Assembly: GCF_000521865.1 (NCBI RefSeq)
Contig: NZ_JAME01000023.1
Span: 1 to 64,000 of the forward strand
Origin: Roseivivax isoporae LMG 25204
Lineage (GTDB): Bacteria > Pseudomonadota > Alphaproteobacteria > Rhodobacterales > Rhodobacteraceae
Reading direction: 5' to 3'
DNA: 64,000 bases
A program made the position numbers and the translations under genes. The notes beneath the pieces were generated by a model. It searched no databases, was not told the DNA's origin, and worked only from the letters and a program-made list of their open reading frames with translations. Positions 34,594 to 43,200 of the stretch are shown here, piece by piece (position 1 is the first letter of the stretch; every line of letters starts with the position of its first letter).

Positions 34594-35453
34594 CCGACAG
34601 TTCCGACCTCGGCCCCGTGCCGCCGGGCGGGCGGACCCGCGGCGTCATAGCTCGCCACGTCGCGATCCTCGTCACGCTCCTCGCCGCGTGGGAAATCGCG
34701 TGCCGCATGGGCTGGCTCGACCCGCTGTTCTTTCCCTATCCGAGCGCGATCCTCGTCGGATTCTGGCGGCTCTACGTCACGCAGGGCAACATCTGGCCGC
34801 ATCTTGGGCTCACCATGGCCGAGGTGCTCGCGGGCTTCCTCGCGGGCTCGGCGCTCGGGATCGCGCTCGCCGTGTGCGTCGGTCTCATCGACCGGCTCAG
34901 GCGCTACCTCAAGCCCTATGTCATCGTGCTCGAGGCGACGCCGCGGATCGCGATCGGCCCGGTCATCATCGCTGCCTTCGGGTTCGGCTGGACGTCGAAG
35001 ACCGCGATCGTGATGCTGGTGTGCTTCTTCGCGCCGTTCGTGAACACGCTGAACGGCATGGTGGGCGTCGAGCCAGAGAAGGTGTCGATGTTCCGCTCGA
35101 TGGGGGCGAGCAAGCTCCAGACCTTTCGCAAGCTGATGCTGCCTTCCGCGCTGCCCGAGATCTCGGCCGGCCTGCGACTCGCCATGGCGTCCGCCCTCGG
35201 AGGTGCGCTCGTCGCCGAGTTCATCGCCTCGAACGCGGGTCTCGGCGTCCTCATCACGCAGTATACCGGCACGCTCAACATGTCGTCGGCCTTCGTTTGC
35301 GTGCTGACCCTGAGCGCGCTCGGCTACTTCATCTTCCGTTCGATGGAGGAACTCGACCGCATCCTGGTGTTCTGGACCGACCGAGACCGCACGGCCCGGG
35401 TCAGCCGCCGGCGCCTCGCCTCGTGGCGGGCTCGGATGGGGGACGACGCATGA
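34590..35453 (+). CDS. ABC transporter permease (SsuC/TauC type), first
   Basis: 287-residue membrane protein with about six hydrophobic segments. The EAA-like coupling motif is MFRSMGASKLQTFRKLMLPSA near residue 170. FPYPSAILVGFWRLY and TPRIAIGPVIIAAFGFG are typical of the NitT/TauT permease group. It overlaps both neighbours by four bases and probably forms a heterodimer with the next gene product. Confidence 0.93.
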   Translation: MTDSSDLGPVPPGGRTRGVIARHVAILVTLLAAWEIACRMGWLDPLFFPYPSAILVGFWRLYVTQGNIWPHLGLTMAEVLAGFLAGSALGIALAVCVGLIDRLRRYLKPYVIVLEATPRIAIGPVIIAAFGFGWTSKTAIVMLVCFFAPFVNTLNGMVGVEPEKVSMFRSMGASKLQTFRKLMLPSALPEISAGLRLAMASALGGALVAEFIASNAGLGVLITQYTGTLNMSSAFVCVLTLSALGYFIFRSMEELDRILVFWTDRDRTARVSRRRLASWRARMGDDA

Positions 35454-36319
35454 AGGACCATCTCCTTTCGCGTGCCGTGCCGCTGGCCAAGCACCTCCTC
35501 GTCTTCGCGGCGCTGATCGCGTTCTGGGAGGCGGCCGCGGCCATCGGGCTCATCGACGTGATCCTGTTGCCCGAACCGCATCAGATCGCGGCCAGCATCT
35601 GGGATCTCTACGTCGAGAACCGCACGATCTACCGCCACTTCTTCATCACGCTCTACGAGGCGCTGGGCGGCTTCCTCGTCGGGGGCGCTCTGGGGCTCGC
35701 CCTCGCGGTCGGCTCGTCGCTCAACGACAGCTTCCGTCGCTACGTGTCTCCCTACGCGATCCTGCTCAACGTGACGCCGGGCCTTGCCCTCACGCCCATC
35801 GTCATCGCTTGGTTCGGCTTCGGTTACAGCTCCAAGATCGCACTCGGCGCCATCGTGTGCTTCTTCCCGGTCTTCGTGAATACGCTGATCGCGCTGACCC
35901 GGTCGGATGCCGAGACGCTCGAGATGTTCCGCTCCATGGGCGCGAGCGAGCGGCAGATTTTCTGGAAGCTGCGTGTGCCGTCCGCGCTGCCGATGATTTT
36001 CGCGGGCTTCAAGATCGCGATTACCACCGCGCTCGTCGGCGCCGTGGTGGCCGAGTTCAGCCAGGCGACGGCGGGGATTGGCGTGCTGATGCAGCGGCTG
36101 AGCTTCTCGCTCGACATGAGCGCGGCGATCGCGGCGCTTCTCAGCATGTCGCTGCTGGGTCTCATCCTTTTCACGCTCATCGAGCTGCTCGACGACCGGA
36201 TCGTGTTCTGGCGCCGGGCGGCCCGGATGGACGCCGTGAGCCGGAAACGGCGCGCCCGCTGGACGGGAGAGCGCGAGAAGCAGTCCGGCAAACCCCAAGG
36301 GAGGAGAAGATCGACATGA
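35450..36319 (+). CDS. ABC transporter permease (SsuC/TauC type), second
   Basis: 289-residue membrane protein paralogous to the preceding permease. LLPEPHQIAASIWDLY and TPGLALTPIVIAWFGFGYSSK correspond to the same segments, and the coupling motif is MFRSMGASERQIFWKLRVPSA. The C-terminal tail is strongly basic. Two different permeases are unusual for NitT/TauT systems, which often use a homodimer. The stop overlaps the binding-protein ATG. Confidence 0.92.
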   Translation: MKDHLLSRAVPLAKHLLVFAALIAFWEAAAAIGLIDVILLPEPHQIAASIWDLYVENRTIYRHFFITLYEALGGFLVGGALGLALAVGSSLNDSFRRYVSPYAILLNVTPGLALTPIVIAWFGFGYSSKIALGAIVCFFPVFVNTLIALTRSDAETLEMFRSMGASERQIFWKLRVPSALPMIFAGFKIAITTALVGAVVAEFSQATAGIGVLMQRLSFSLDMSAAIAALLSMSLLGLILFTLIELLDDRIVFWRRAARMDAVSRKRRARWTGEREKQSGKPQGRRRST

Positions 36320-37347
36320 CACGTTTCATGACGGCAACGGCACTCGGTGCGATCCTGGCGGCTGGAAGCGTCGCAGCGCAGGACCTGACGACGGTCAACG
36401 CGGTGATGCCCAAGCAGCGCTCGGCCAACTACTTTCCGCTGATCGTGGGCGAGGCGCTCGGCTACTTCGAGGAGGAGGGCATCGAGGTCAACCTGCTGCC
36501 CTCGGACACGCCGATCCCCTTCGTGAACTTCCTGCGCAACGGTCAGGCGGACATCGCGATGCTCGATTCGGCCGAGGTACTTCAGGCGGTCGCCGCGGGT
36601 GTCGACCTGCGCGTGGTCTACGAGGTGATGCAGACTGCCCCGGACGGGATCGCGGTGTCGGGCGAGAGCGACATCAGCGATGTCGAGCAGCTGCGAGGCG
36701 AGACAGTCGGCCTCGTGTCCGACCGCGACCGCGTGACCATGCAGATCGCGCTCGATGCGCGCGGGCTGACCGAGGACGACGTGACCACCGTCGTCGTCGG
36801 CGAGGCGGGCCCGACGCTGGCCGCCGCCTTCCGCGATCAGACCGTCGCGGCCATCGCGGGCTCGGGCCCCGACTGGCTCGCGATCCAGGCGAACGGCATC
36901 CCGGTGTCGCTCATCACCCCGGAGGAGGTCTCGAACAAGCCCGGCAACACCTTCGCCGTGGCGGCCGGGACGCTCGAGGAGAAGGGCGATGCGATCGAGG
37001 GTTACCTCCGCGCGTGGTCCAAGGGCATGTACGTGGCGACCTTCGCCCCCGACGTGGTGGCGAAGATCGCGCAGGACGCGGTGCCCGAGGAATGGGAAGA
37101 TCCCGAGTTCGGCCAGCAATATCTCGAGAACGCGATCCGGCTGAACGTGTCGGTGACCGACACGCTTGGCGGGCTGAACGCCGACACCTGGGAGTCGATC
37201 CAGCCCGGCATGCAGAAGTTCGGCCTGATCGAGAAACAGGTCGCGCCGTCCGACTTCCTTGAGCCCGGGCCGGTCGAAGCCGCGAACGATTTCGATCGGG
37301 CCGAGGTCGAACAAGAGGTCGAGGCTTGGCGCGACGCGAACATGTGA
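36316..37347 (+). CDS. ABC substrate-binding protein, NMT1/THI5-like
   Basis: 343-residue periplasmic protein with a Sec signal (residues 1-21, cut after VAA-Q). FPLIVGEALGYFEEEGIEVNLLPS and NGQADIAMLDSAEVLQAVAAG are typical of NMT1/THI5-like binding proteins for thiamine precursors, sulfonates or aromatic compounds. GGGAGGAG lies about ten bases before ATG 36316. It is the last gene of the FAH-ABC unit and is followed by a stem-loop. Confidence 0.92.
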   Translation: MTRFMTATALGAILAAGSVAAQDLTTVNAVMPKQRSANYFPLIVGEALGYFEEEGIEVNLLPSDTPIPFVNFLRNGQADIAMLDSAEVLQAVAAGVDLRVVYEVMQTAPDGIAVSGESDISDVEQLRGETVGLVSDRDRVTMQIALDARGLTEDDVTTVVVGEAGPTLAAAFRDQTVAAIAGSGPDWLAIQANGIPVSLITPEEVSNKPGNTFAVAAGTLEEKGDAIEGYLRAWSKGMYVATFAPDVVAKIAQDAVPEEWEDPEFGQQYLENAIRLNVSVTDTLGGLNADTWESIQPGMQKFGLIEKQVAPSDFLEPGPVEAANDFDRAEVEQEVEAWRDANM

Positions 37348-37371
37348 CCGCGCGGGTCCTAGATGACCGTT

Positions 37372-37401
37372 CGGGCGGGGCGCCAGCGCGCGTCCCGCCC
37401 G
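37372..37401 (+). terminator. Stem-loop after the FAH-ABC operon
   Basis: CGGGCGGG (37372-37379) pairs with CCCGCCCG (37394-37401), with further GCGC pairing possible inside the loop. No T-run follows, as is usual at this GC content, so it may terminate weakly or protect the 3' end. It lies only one base ahead of an in-frame ATG at 37403, which argues for the next ATG as the zapE start. Confidence 0.45.
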
Positions 37402-37417
37402 CATGCGCGCCGGTCCC

Positions 37418-38491
37418 ATGAGCCGGCTGCGCGAAGCCTACGGAGCCCGCGTCGCCGACGCGGGCCTCCGCCGCGATCCGGACCAGGAGGCGGTGATCGA
37501 CCGGCTCGACGCACTCCGCGACGCGCTGCAGCGGCCCGCGCGGTTCGGCTGGCTGCATGCGCTGCGGCGCGCTCCCGCGGCGCCGCGCGGGCTCTACCTC
37601 TGGGGAGACGTGGGTCGCGGCAAGTCGATGCTCGCCGAAATGCTGACCGCAAATCTCGGGCGTGCGCGGGGGCGCCGAACGCATTTCCACGCCTTCATGC
37701 GCGACGTGCACGGGGGCCTGCACCGCGCCCGGGGTGCGGGCGCCAATGACCCGGTGGCGTCCGTCGCCGACGCGCTGACCGAAGGGCTCGACATCCTGAT
37801 CCTCGACGAGGTTGAGGTCACCGACATCACCGACGCCATGATCGTCGGGCGGATCTTCGAGCGGCTCTTCGACCGGGGGATCGTGCTCGTCGCCACATCG
37901 AACGCGGCGCCCGGCGACCTCTACCGCGACGGGCTGAAGCGCGAGCATTTCCTGCCCTTCGTACGCCTGATCGAGGGCCGCTGCGAGGTGGTGCACCTCG
38001 CGGGGCCGCGCGACTACCGCGACGCGGCGGGGGGCGACGCGGACCTCTACCTCGCGCCTTCGGGGGTGGAGGCGGCGGCCCGCATCGACGCGCTGTGGGA
38101 CCGGGTCCCCGGAGCGGGAGCGGCGGGAGAGATCACGCTCGCGGGCCGCGTGTCGCTGCGGCGCCGGGGGGAAACCGCACGCGGCAGCTTCGACGCGCTC
38201 TGCCGCGCGCCCCTGACCGCGGCAGACTATCTCGACCTCGCGCGTCAAGCCGAGATGGTCTTCGTCGAGGACGTGCCGCGGCTCGGCGAGCGGGACAATG
38301 ACGCCGTCCGCCGCTTCATCCTGCTGGTGGACGCGCTTTACGACGCGCGCCGCGGCATCGTGGTCAGCGCTGCCGCAGGGCCGGGAGAGCTGCTTGCGGG
38401 GGGCGAGTTCGCGCGGGAATTCCGGCGCACCGAAAGCCGCCTGCGCGAGATGACCCGGCCGGGCTGGCCGGGCCGCGCGCCCCTCAGCTGA
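37418..38491 (+). CDS. zapE: ZapE/AFG1-type AAA ATPase
   Basis: 357-residue AFG1-like ATPase. The start SRLREAYGARVADAGLRRDPDQ is the family N-terminus. Walker A is YLWGDVGRGKSML, the FHAFMRDVH segment follows, and Walker B is ILILDEVEVTD. VATSNAAPGDLYRDGLKREHFLPFV is the sensor region. ZapE is linked to cell division and to quality control of membrane proteins. I prefer ATG 37418 over 37403 because the latter abuts a stem-loop. It ends tail-to-tail with the next gene, overlapping by eight bases. Confidence 0.92.
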   Translation: MSRLREAYGARVADAGLRRDPDQEAVIDRLDALRDALQRPARFGWLHALRRAPAAPRGLYLWGDVGRGKSMLAEMLTANLGRARGRRTHFHAFMRDVHGGLHRARGAGANDPVASVADALTEGLDILILDEVEVTDITDAMIVGRIFERLFDRGIVLVATSNAAPGDLYRDGLKREHFLPFVRLIEGRCEVVHLAGPRDYRDAAGGDADLYLAPSGVEAAARIDALWDRVPGAGAAGEITLAGRVSLRRRGETARGSFDALCRAPLTAADYLDLARQAEMVFVEDVPRLGERDNDAVRRFILLVDALYDARRGIVVSAAAGPGELLAGGEFAREFRRTESRLREMTRPGWPGRAPLS

Positions 38492-39170
38492 ATCCCACGC
38501 TCCGCCTCAGCGCGTCCGCGTCGGGATCGGTCAACAGCTCGATCAGGACGCGCGCGTCCTCTGCCGCCGCAGACCCGGTGGCGATCGCTGCGGTATAGAC
38601 AGTGTCGAGGCCGAAGGGCTCGGGCAGCGGGCCCACATAGGTGACGCCCGCGGTGTTGAGGATCTCGGTCACCTGCGTGCAGCCGACCGGGTTCGCCTCC
38701 TCCGAGGCCGCCATCCTTGCCATGGCGGTCTGGCCGTTCGGATGTTCCGACAGCGTGACGCGGTCGGCGATGCCGAGCCGGTCGAGGACGGCGGCCACGT
38801 GGATGCCTGCCGTGGCCTTGACCGTGTCCGGACAGTAGAGCGCGTCCGCCGAAGTGAACAGCGTCGCGAGCGCCTCGCCGTCATCGATCGGCGGCACGGG
38901 CGCGCCGTCCCGGACCGCGACGCCCGTCACCACGTTGCCGAGATCCGTCACGCTGCCGGCATCGAGATGACCCGCCGCGACGAGCCCGTCGATGGCGGCA
39001 CGGGTCAGGATCGCGAGGTCCACCGCCTCCCCGCCGGCGATGCGGTCGCGCATGCCGCCCACCGCGCCGAAATCGCCCTCGATCGTCCGGCCGGTGCGGG
39101 CCTCGAAAGCCTCGCGCACCTTGTTGACCAGTCCGTTGGCGGCTCCGCCGCTCAGAATCCGTAGCGTCAC
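38484..39170 (-). CDS. ModA-like periplasmic-binding-fold protein without visible signal peptide
   Basis: 228 aa from GTG 39170 (GGATGGG upstream). LRILSGGAANGLVNKVREAFEARTGRTIEGDFGAVG resembles the start of mature ModA-type binding proteins, and GEAVDLAILTRAAIDGLVAAG and NPVGCTQVTEIL continue the fold. No hydrophobic leader is seen in this start or in the longer frame to 39311, and no ABC genes are adjacent. It could be a cytoplasmic ligand-binding protein or one exported by another route. Ligand unknown. Confidence 0.75.
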   Translation of the reverse strand: MTLRILSGGAANGLVNKVREAFEARTGRTIEGDFGAVGGMRDRIAGGEAVDLAILTRAAIDGLVAAGHLDAGSVTDLGNVVTGVAVRDGAPVPPIDDGEALATLFTSADALYCPDTVKATAGIHVAAVLDRLGIADRVTLSEHPNGQTAMARMAASEEANPVGCTQVTEILNTAGVTYVGPLPEPFGLDTVYTAAIATGSAAAEDARVLIELLTDPDADALRRSVGFS

Positions 39171-39327
39171 GTCATCCCATCCTGCTTGCTGTTCGCGTCG
39201 GCGGAAACCTCGCAGCTTTGCGCCGGGGTGCAAAGGGGCAGGACACTGCCGATGCGCGATCAAGGTCGGATGGTGCGGGCGAGGCGGACGCGGTACCCTC
39301 GGGACGGGCAACCGTTGGGAGGACGCG

Positions 39328-41073
39328 ATGCTCGACCTGGACCATGTGGACGAGATCGACCGCGTGCTGCGCGGGGTCGAGACCGGGCGTGACCGGCTGG
39401 TGGCGGACAGCTGGCGGCGCTGCGTGGACAGCTACGGGATGGACCCCGCGCGCCCCGATCCCGCGCTCATCGTCACCGAGGCGGAACTGCGCGAGCACCG
39501 CGAGCAGTCCGAGCGGCTGATCGCGACCGCGCGCTCGGGGCTGCAGGCGCTGTTCCGCCAGGTGGCGGGGCAGAACTACGTGCTGCTCCTCGCCGACGCG
39601 CAGGGCGTCTGCGTCGACTTCTTCGGCGACCCGCGGTTCGAGGACCAGCTGCGCGCGGCGGGGCTCTACCTCGGCTCGAACTGGACCGAGGCGCTGGCCG
39701 GCACCTGCGGGGTGGGGTCCTGCATCGTCACGGGCGAGGCCATCACCATCCACCAGGGCGACCATTTCGGGCTCGCGCACACGCCGCTCTCCTGCACCGC
39801 GGCACCGATCTACGACACCCGAGGGGAGCTGTCGGCGGTGCTCGACATCTCGCTGCTGCGCTCGCCGTCGCCCAAGTCGTCGCAGAACCTCGCCATGAAC
39901 CTCGTCACCGCCTCGGCGCGCCGCGTCGAGATGGCGAACCTCATGGCCATGACGCGGCGCGACTGGGTGCTGCGGTTCTCCACCAGCCCCGAATTCCTCG
40001 AGGTCGACCCCGAGGCGGCGGTCGCGCTCGACGGCTCCGGCCGGATCGTCGGCATGACCTCGGGCGCGCGGCGTGCGCTCGATCCGGCGGGGCAGGGGCG
40101 GCTCATCGGGTCGCGCATCGACGCATGGCTCGAGATGTCGGTGGACGACCTGCCGGACCTCATGCGGGGCCGACCGACCGAGGAACGCGTCCTGCGGCTG
40201 ACCGATGGCCGCGGCGTCTTCGGCCATGCCATCGCGCCGCAGGTCCCGCAGCCGGCGGGCACCCCGCGCGGCCGCGAGGTGGCGGTGCCGGGCCCGCTCG
40301 GCGCCTTCGCCGGGCCCGACCCGCTGCTCGGGCGGCTCCTCGCACAGGCGGCGCGGCTCGCGCGGACGGGCGTGCCGATCCTGATCTCGGGCGAGACCGG
40401 CACCGGCAAGGAAAAGCTCGCCCGCGCGGTGCACATGGCGGCCGGCAAGGCGGCGGGATTCCGCGCGGTGCGCTGCGCCGATGCCGGCGCGGTCGCGGCC
40501 GTGGCGGACGCGGCCCCCGGCACGCTGTTCCTGCGCGGGATCGAAGGCTTGTCCGAGGACGCGCAGGCGCGGCTCCTCGCCTGTCTCGACCGCCGCGACG
40601 ACCTCAGGGTCATCGCCTCGTGCCTCGTCCCGCCGGCCGCGGCGGCCGAGGCGCTGCGGCCCGACCTGTTCTTCCGGATCGCGGGCGCGACGCTGGCGCT
40701 GCCGCCCCTGCGCCAGCGCGGCGACATCGACTGGCTGATCGACCGGCTCCTGCGACGGCGGAGCAGCGAGGACGTCCGCCTCTCGCCCGCCGCCCGCGCC
40801 GAGCTGAAGTCGCGCGCATGGCCCGGCAACATCCGCGAGCTGGGGCAGGTGCTCGACGTCGCGGTGGCGCTGTCGGAGGGGCGGGTGATCGACGTCACGG
40901 ACCTGCCGCCGCCGGTCTGCGCCGCGCGGCCCGAACGCGGCAGCGGCGACGCGCTCGAGGCGACGCTCGCGGCCTGCGGCGGGAACATGGCGCAGGCGGC
41001 GCGGCGGATGGGCGTGAACCGTTCCACCGTCCTCAGGCGCGCGCGCAAGGCTGGGCTGGTGCCGCCGTCCTGA
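39328..41073 (+). CDS. AcoR-like Fis-family regulator with degenerate AAA domain
   Basis: 581-residue regulator. The N-terminal AcoR-type region has SWRRCVDSYGMDP and a GAF domain (about 65-200) with EALAGTCGVGSCIVTGEAITIHQGDHF. The central AAA domain has Walker A GETGTGKEK (about 355-363), but the GAFTGA loop is missing and Walker B reads LFLRGIEG without the acidic pair. FFRIAGATLALPPLRQR and PGNIRELGQVLDVAVAL remain. The C-terminal Fis helix-turn-helix is NMAQAARRMGVNRSTVLRRA. ATG 39328 has GGGAGG six bases upstream. It probably controls the downstream monooxygenase, but not by classic sigma-54 activation. Confidence 0.85.
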   Translation: MLDLDHVDEIDRVLRGVETGRDRLVADSWRRCVDSYGMDPARPDPALIVTEAELREHREQSERLIATARSGLQALFRQVAGQNYVLLLADAQGVCVDFFGDPRFEDQLRAAGLYLGSNWTEALAGTCGVGSCIVTGEAITIHQGDHFGLAHTPLSCTAAPIYDTRGELSAVLDISLLRSPSPKSSQNLAMNLVTASARRVEMANLMAMTRRDWVLRFSTSPEFLEVDPEAAVALDGSGRIVGMTSGARRALDPAGQGRLIGSRIDAWLEMSVDDLPDLMRGRPTEERVLRLTDGRGVFGHAIAPQVPQPAGTPRGREVAVPGPLGAFAGPDPLLGRLLAQAARLARTGVPILISGETGTGKEKLARAVHMAAGKAAGFRAVRCADAGAVAAVADAAPGTLFLRGIEGLSEDAQARLLACLDRRDDLRVIASCLVPPAAAAEALRPDLFFRIAGATLALPPLRQRGDIDWLIDRLLRRRSSEDVRLSPAARAELKSRAWPGNIRELGQVLDVAVALSEGRVIDVTDLPPPVCAARPERGSGDALEATLAACGGNMAQAARRMGVNRSTVLRRARKAGLVPPS

Positions 41074-41081
41074 AGCCTGCG

Positions 41082-41110
41082 CCGTTGCGCGCCCGTTGCG
41101 CGCGCAACGG
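41082..41110. promoter_or_regulatory. Tandem/palindromic operator-like element ahead of the monooxygenase
   Basis: CCGTTGCGCGC occurs twice in direct contact (41082-41092 and 41093-41103). The second copy begins a perfect 18-base palindrome, CCGTTGCGCGCGCAACGG (41093-41110). It lies 120 bases before the monooxygenase ATG and just after the AcoR-like gene, a position typical for an upstream activator site. Confidence 0.5.
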
Positions 41111-41229
41111 CCGGGCCGCAATTCGCGCCCAGGCGGCGCGCGGCGCCCGGAATTCCTTTGCCTGCGGGCCCCGCCCCTTGCCAGCCTCGGCACCGGAGGA
41201 CGACCGGATCCGAAAAGAGGGAGGACCAC

Positions 41230-43029
41230 ATGCTCGATTCAACGATCACAGACCGGACCCAGGCATTCCTGGACGAGTTCGGGCAGGCCCTGGAGCAGGG
41301 CGACATCGCGCGCGCCCGGGACATGTTCCTGGACGAGTGCTACTGGCGCGACCTCGTGACCTTCACCTGGAACCTCAAGACCGTCGAGGGCAAGGACCAG
41401 GTCGAGGACATGCTGCGCCACCAGCTCGCGACAACGAAGCCCACGGGCTGGGCCCTGGCCGACGGCGAGGTCCCGACCGAGGAGGGCGGCGTCACCACCG
41501 CCTGGATCACCTTCGAGACCTCGGTGGCGCGCGGCTACGGCCTGATCCGGCTCAAGGACGACCGGATCTGGACGCTCCTGACCACCATGGTCGAACTCAA
41601 GGGTCACGAGGAGCCCGCGGGCTTCAACCGGCCGCTCGGCGCCAAGCACGGCGCGGGCAAGCACCGCGAGACCTGGGCCGAGGAACGCGCTCGCGAGGCG
41701 GCGGAGCTCGGCTACGAGACCCAGCCCTACTGCCTGATCGTCGGCGGCGGGCAGGGGGGCATCGCGCTCGGCGCAAGGCTGCGCCAGCTCGGGGTGCCCA
41801 CGATCATCGTCGAGAGGAACGACCGCCCGGGCGACAGCTGGCGCAACCGGTACAAGTCGCTCTGCCTGCACGATCCGGTCTGGTACGACCACCTGCCCTA
41901 CATCAAGTTCCCCGAGAACTGGCCGGTCTTCGCGCCGAAGGACAAGATCGGCGACTGGCTCGAGATGTACACCAAGGTGATGGAGCTGAACTACTGGACG
42001 CGCACCACCGCGACGTCGGCGGAATTCGACGAGGCCGCGCAGGAATGGACGGTCGTGCTCGACCGCGACGGCGAGGAGGTCGTGCTGCGCCCGAAACAGC
42101 TCGTCATGGCGACCGGCATGTCGGGCAAGAAGCGGATGCCGGACTTTCCCGGCATGGACCGCTTCCGGGGCGTGCAGCAGCATTCCTCGGAGCACGAGGG
42201 CCCCGATCGCTGGGCGGGCCGGAAGGTCGTGGTGGTCGGCTCCAACAATTCCGCCCACGACATCTGCGCCGCGCTCTGGGAGAACGACGCCGACGTGACC
42301 ATGGTGCAGCGGTCCTCGACCCACATCGTGCGGTCGGACAGCCTGATGGAGATCGGCCTCGGCGCGCTCTATTCCGAGGAGGCGGTGCGCTCGGGCATGA
42401 CGACCGAGAAGGCCGACCTGGTCTTCGCCTCGCTGCCCTACCGGATCCTGCACGAGTTCCAGATCCCGCTCTACGAGCAGATGAGGGAACGTGACCGCGC
42501 GTTCTACGAGGGTCTCGAGAAGGCAGGCTTCTGGCTCGACTGGGGCGACGACGGCTCTGGCCTCTTCATGAAGTACCTCCGCCGCGGATCGGGCTACTAC
42601 ATCGACGTCGGCGCGAGCCAGCTCATCATCGACGGCAAGATCAAGCTCAAGCGTGGACAGATCACGGGTCTCGACGAGACCGGCGTGATGCTCGACGACG
42701 GCACCCACCTCGACGCGGACCTCGTGGTCTACGCAACGGGCTACAATTCCATGAACGGCTGGGTGGCCGACCTGATGGGGCAGGAGACGGCCGACCGTCT
42801 CGGCAAGTGCTGGGGGCTCGGGTCCGACACCACGAAGGATCCCGGCCCGTGGGAAGGCGAGCAGCGCAACATGTGGAAGCCGACGCAGGTGCCGAACCTC
42901 TGGATGCACGGCGGCAACCTGCACCAGTCGCGCCATTACTCGCAGTTCCTGTCGCTGCAGATCAAGGCGCGAATGGAGGGCCTCCCGACCCCGGTCTACG
43001 GCCTGCAGGAGGTGCATCACCTGAGCTGA
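41230..43029 (+). CDS. Flavin-dependent monooxygenase with N-terminal NTF2-like domain
   Basis: 599 aa. Residues 1-140 look like an NTF2/SnoaL-type alpha+beta domain (AFLDEFGQALEQGDIARARDM, WRDLVTFTW). An FMO-like core follows: FAD site IVGGGQGGIALGARL near residue 170, FRGVQQHSSEH close to the FMO signature FxGxxxHxxx[YF] but ending in His, NADPH site VVVGSNNSAHDIC near 335, and YATGYNSMNGW. FMO-type enzymes hydroxylate heteroatoms or carry out Baeyer-Villiger oxidation. Next to the AcoR-like regulator; the substrate is unknown. Confidence 0.88.
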   Translation: MLDSTITDRTQAFLDEFGQALEQGDIARARDMFLDECYWRDLVTFTWNLKTVEGKDQVEDMLRHQLATTKPTGWALADGEVPTEEGGVTTAWITFETSVARGYGLIRLKDDRIWTLLTTMVELKGHEEPAGFNRPLGAKHGAGKHRETWAEERAREAAELGYETQPYCLIVGGGQGGIALGARLRQLGVPTIIVERNDRPGDSWRNRYKSLCLHDPVWYDHLPYIKFPENWPVFAPKDKIGDWLEMYTKVMELNYWTRTTATSAEFDEAAQEWTVVLDRDGEEVVLRPKQLVMATGMSGKKRMPDFPGMDRFRGVQQHSSEHEGPDRWAGRKVVVVGSNNSAHDICAALWENDADVTMVQRSSTHIVRSDSLMEIGLGALYSEEAVRSGMTTEKADLVFASLPYRILHEFQIPLYEQMRERDRAFYEGLEKAGFWLDWGDDGSGLFMKYLRRGSGYYIDVGASQLIIDGKIKLKRGQITGLDETGVMLDDGTHLDADLVVYATGYNSMNGWVADLMGQETADRLGKCWGLGSDTTKDPGPWEGEQRNMWKPTQVPNLWMHGGNLHQSRHYSQFLSLQIKARMEGLPTPVYGLQEVHHLS

Positions 43030-43200
43030 GGCCGCCCCTGTCGCCCGCGTCCGGGCCGCTCCCGGGCGCGGGCGCTCGCGCCGCCGCGCGGCGGCCGTCC
43101 GGCCGGTCATGCGCGGGCGCAGGTTTCCCCCGGCGATTGCTGGACATTGTGCGCCGGGCCTGATGTGGTCGCGCCGATTTCGGACCAAGGGAGCGACGCC

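Noticed and set aside
37403-37418. ATG 37403 as the zapE start
   Set aside because: It lies directly after the stem of a 3' hairpin and adds residues not typical of the family; ATG 37418 starts the conserved N-terminus.
41170-41190. Possible sigma-54 (-24/-12) promoter before the monooxygenase gene
   Set aside because: GG and GC elements are 11 bases apart instead of 10, the conserved TGGCAC is absent, and the regulator lacks the GAFTGA loop.
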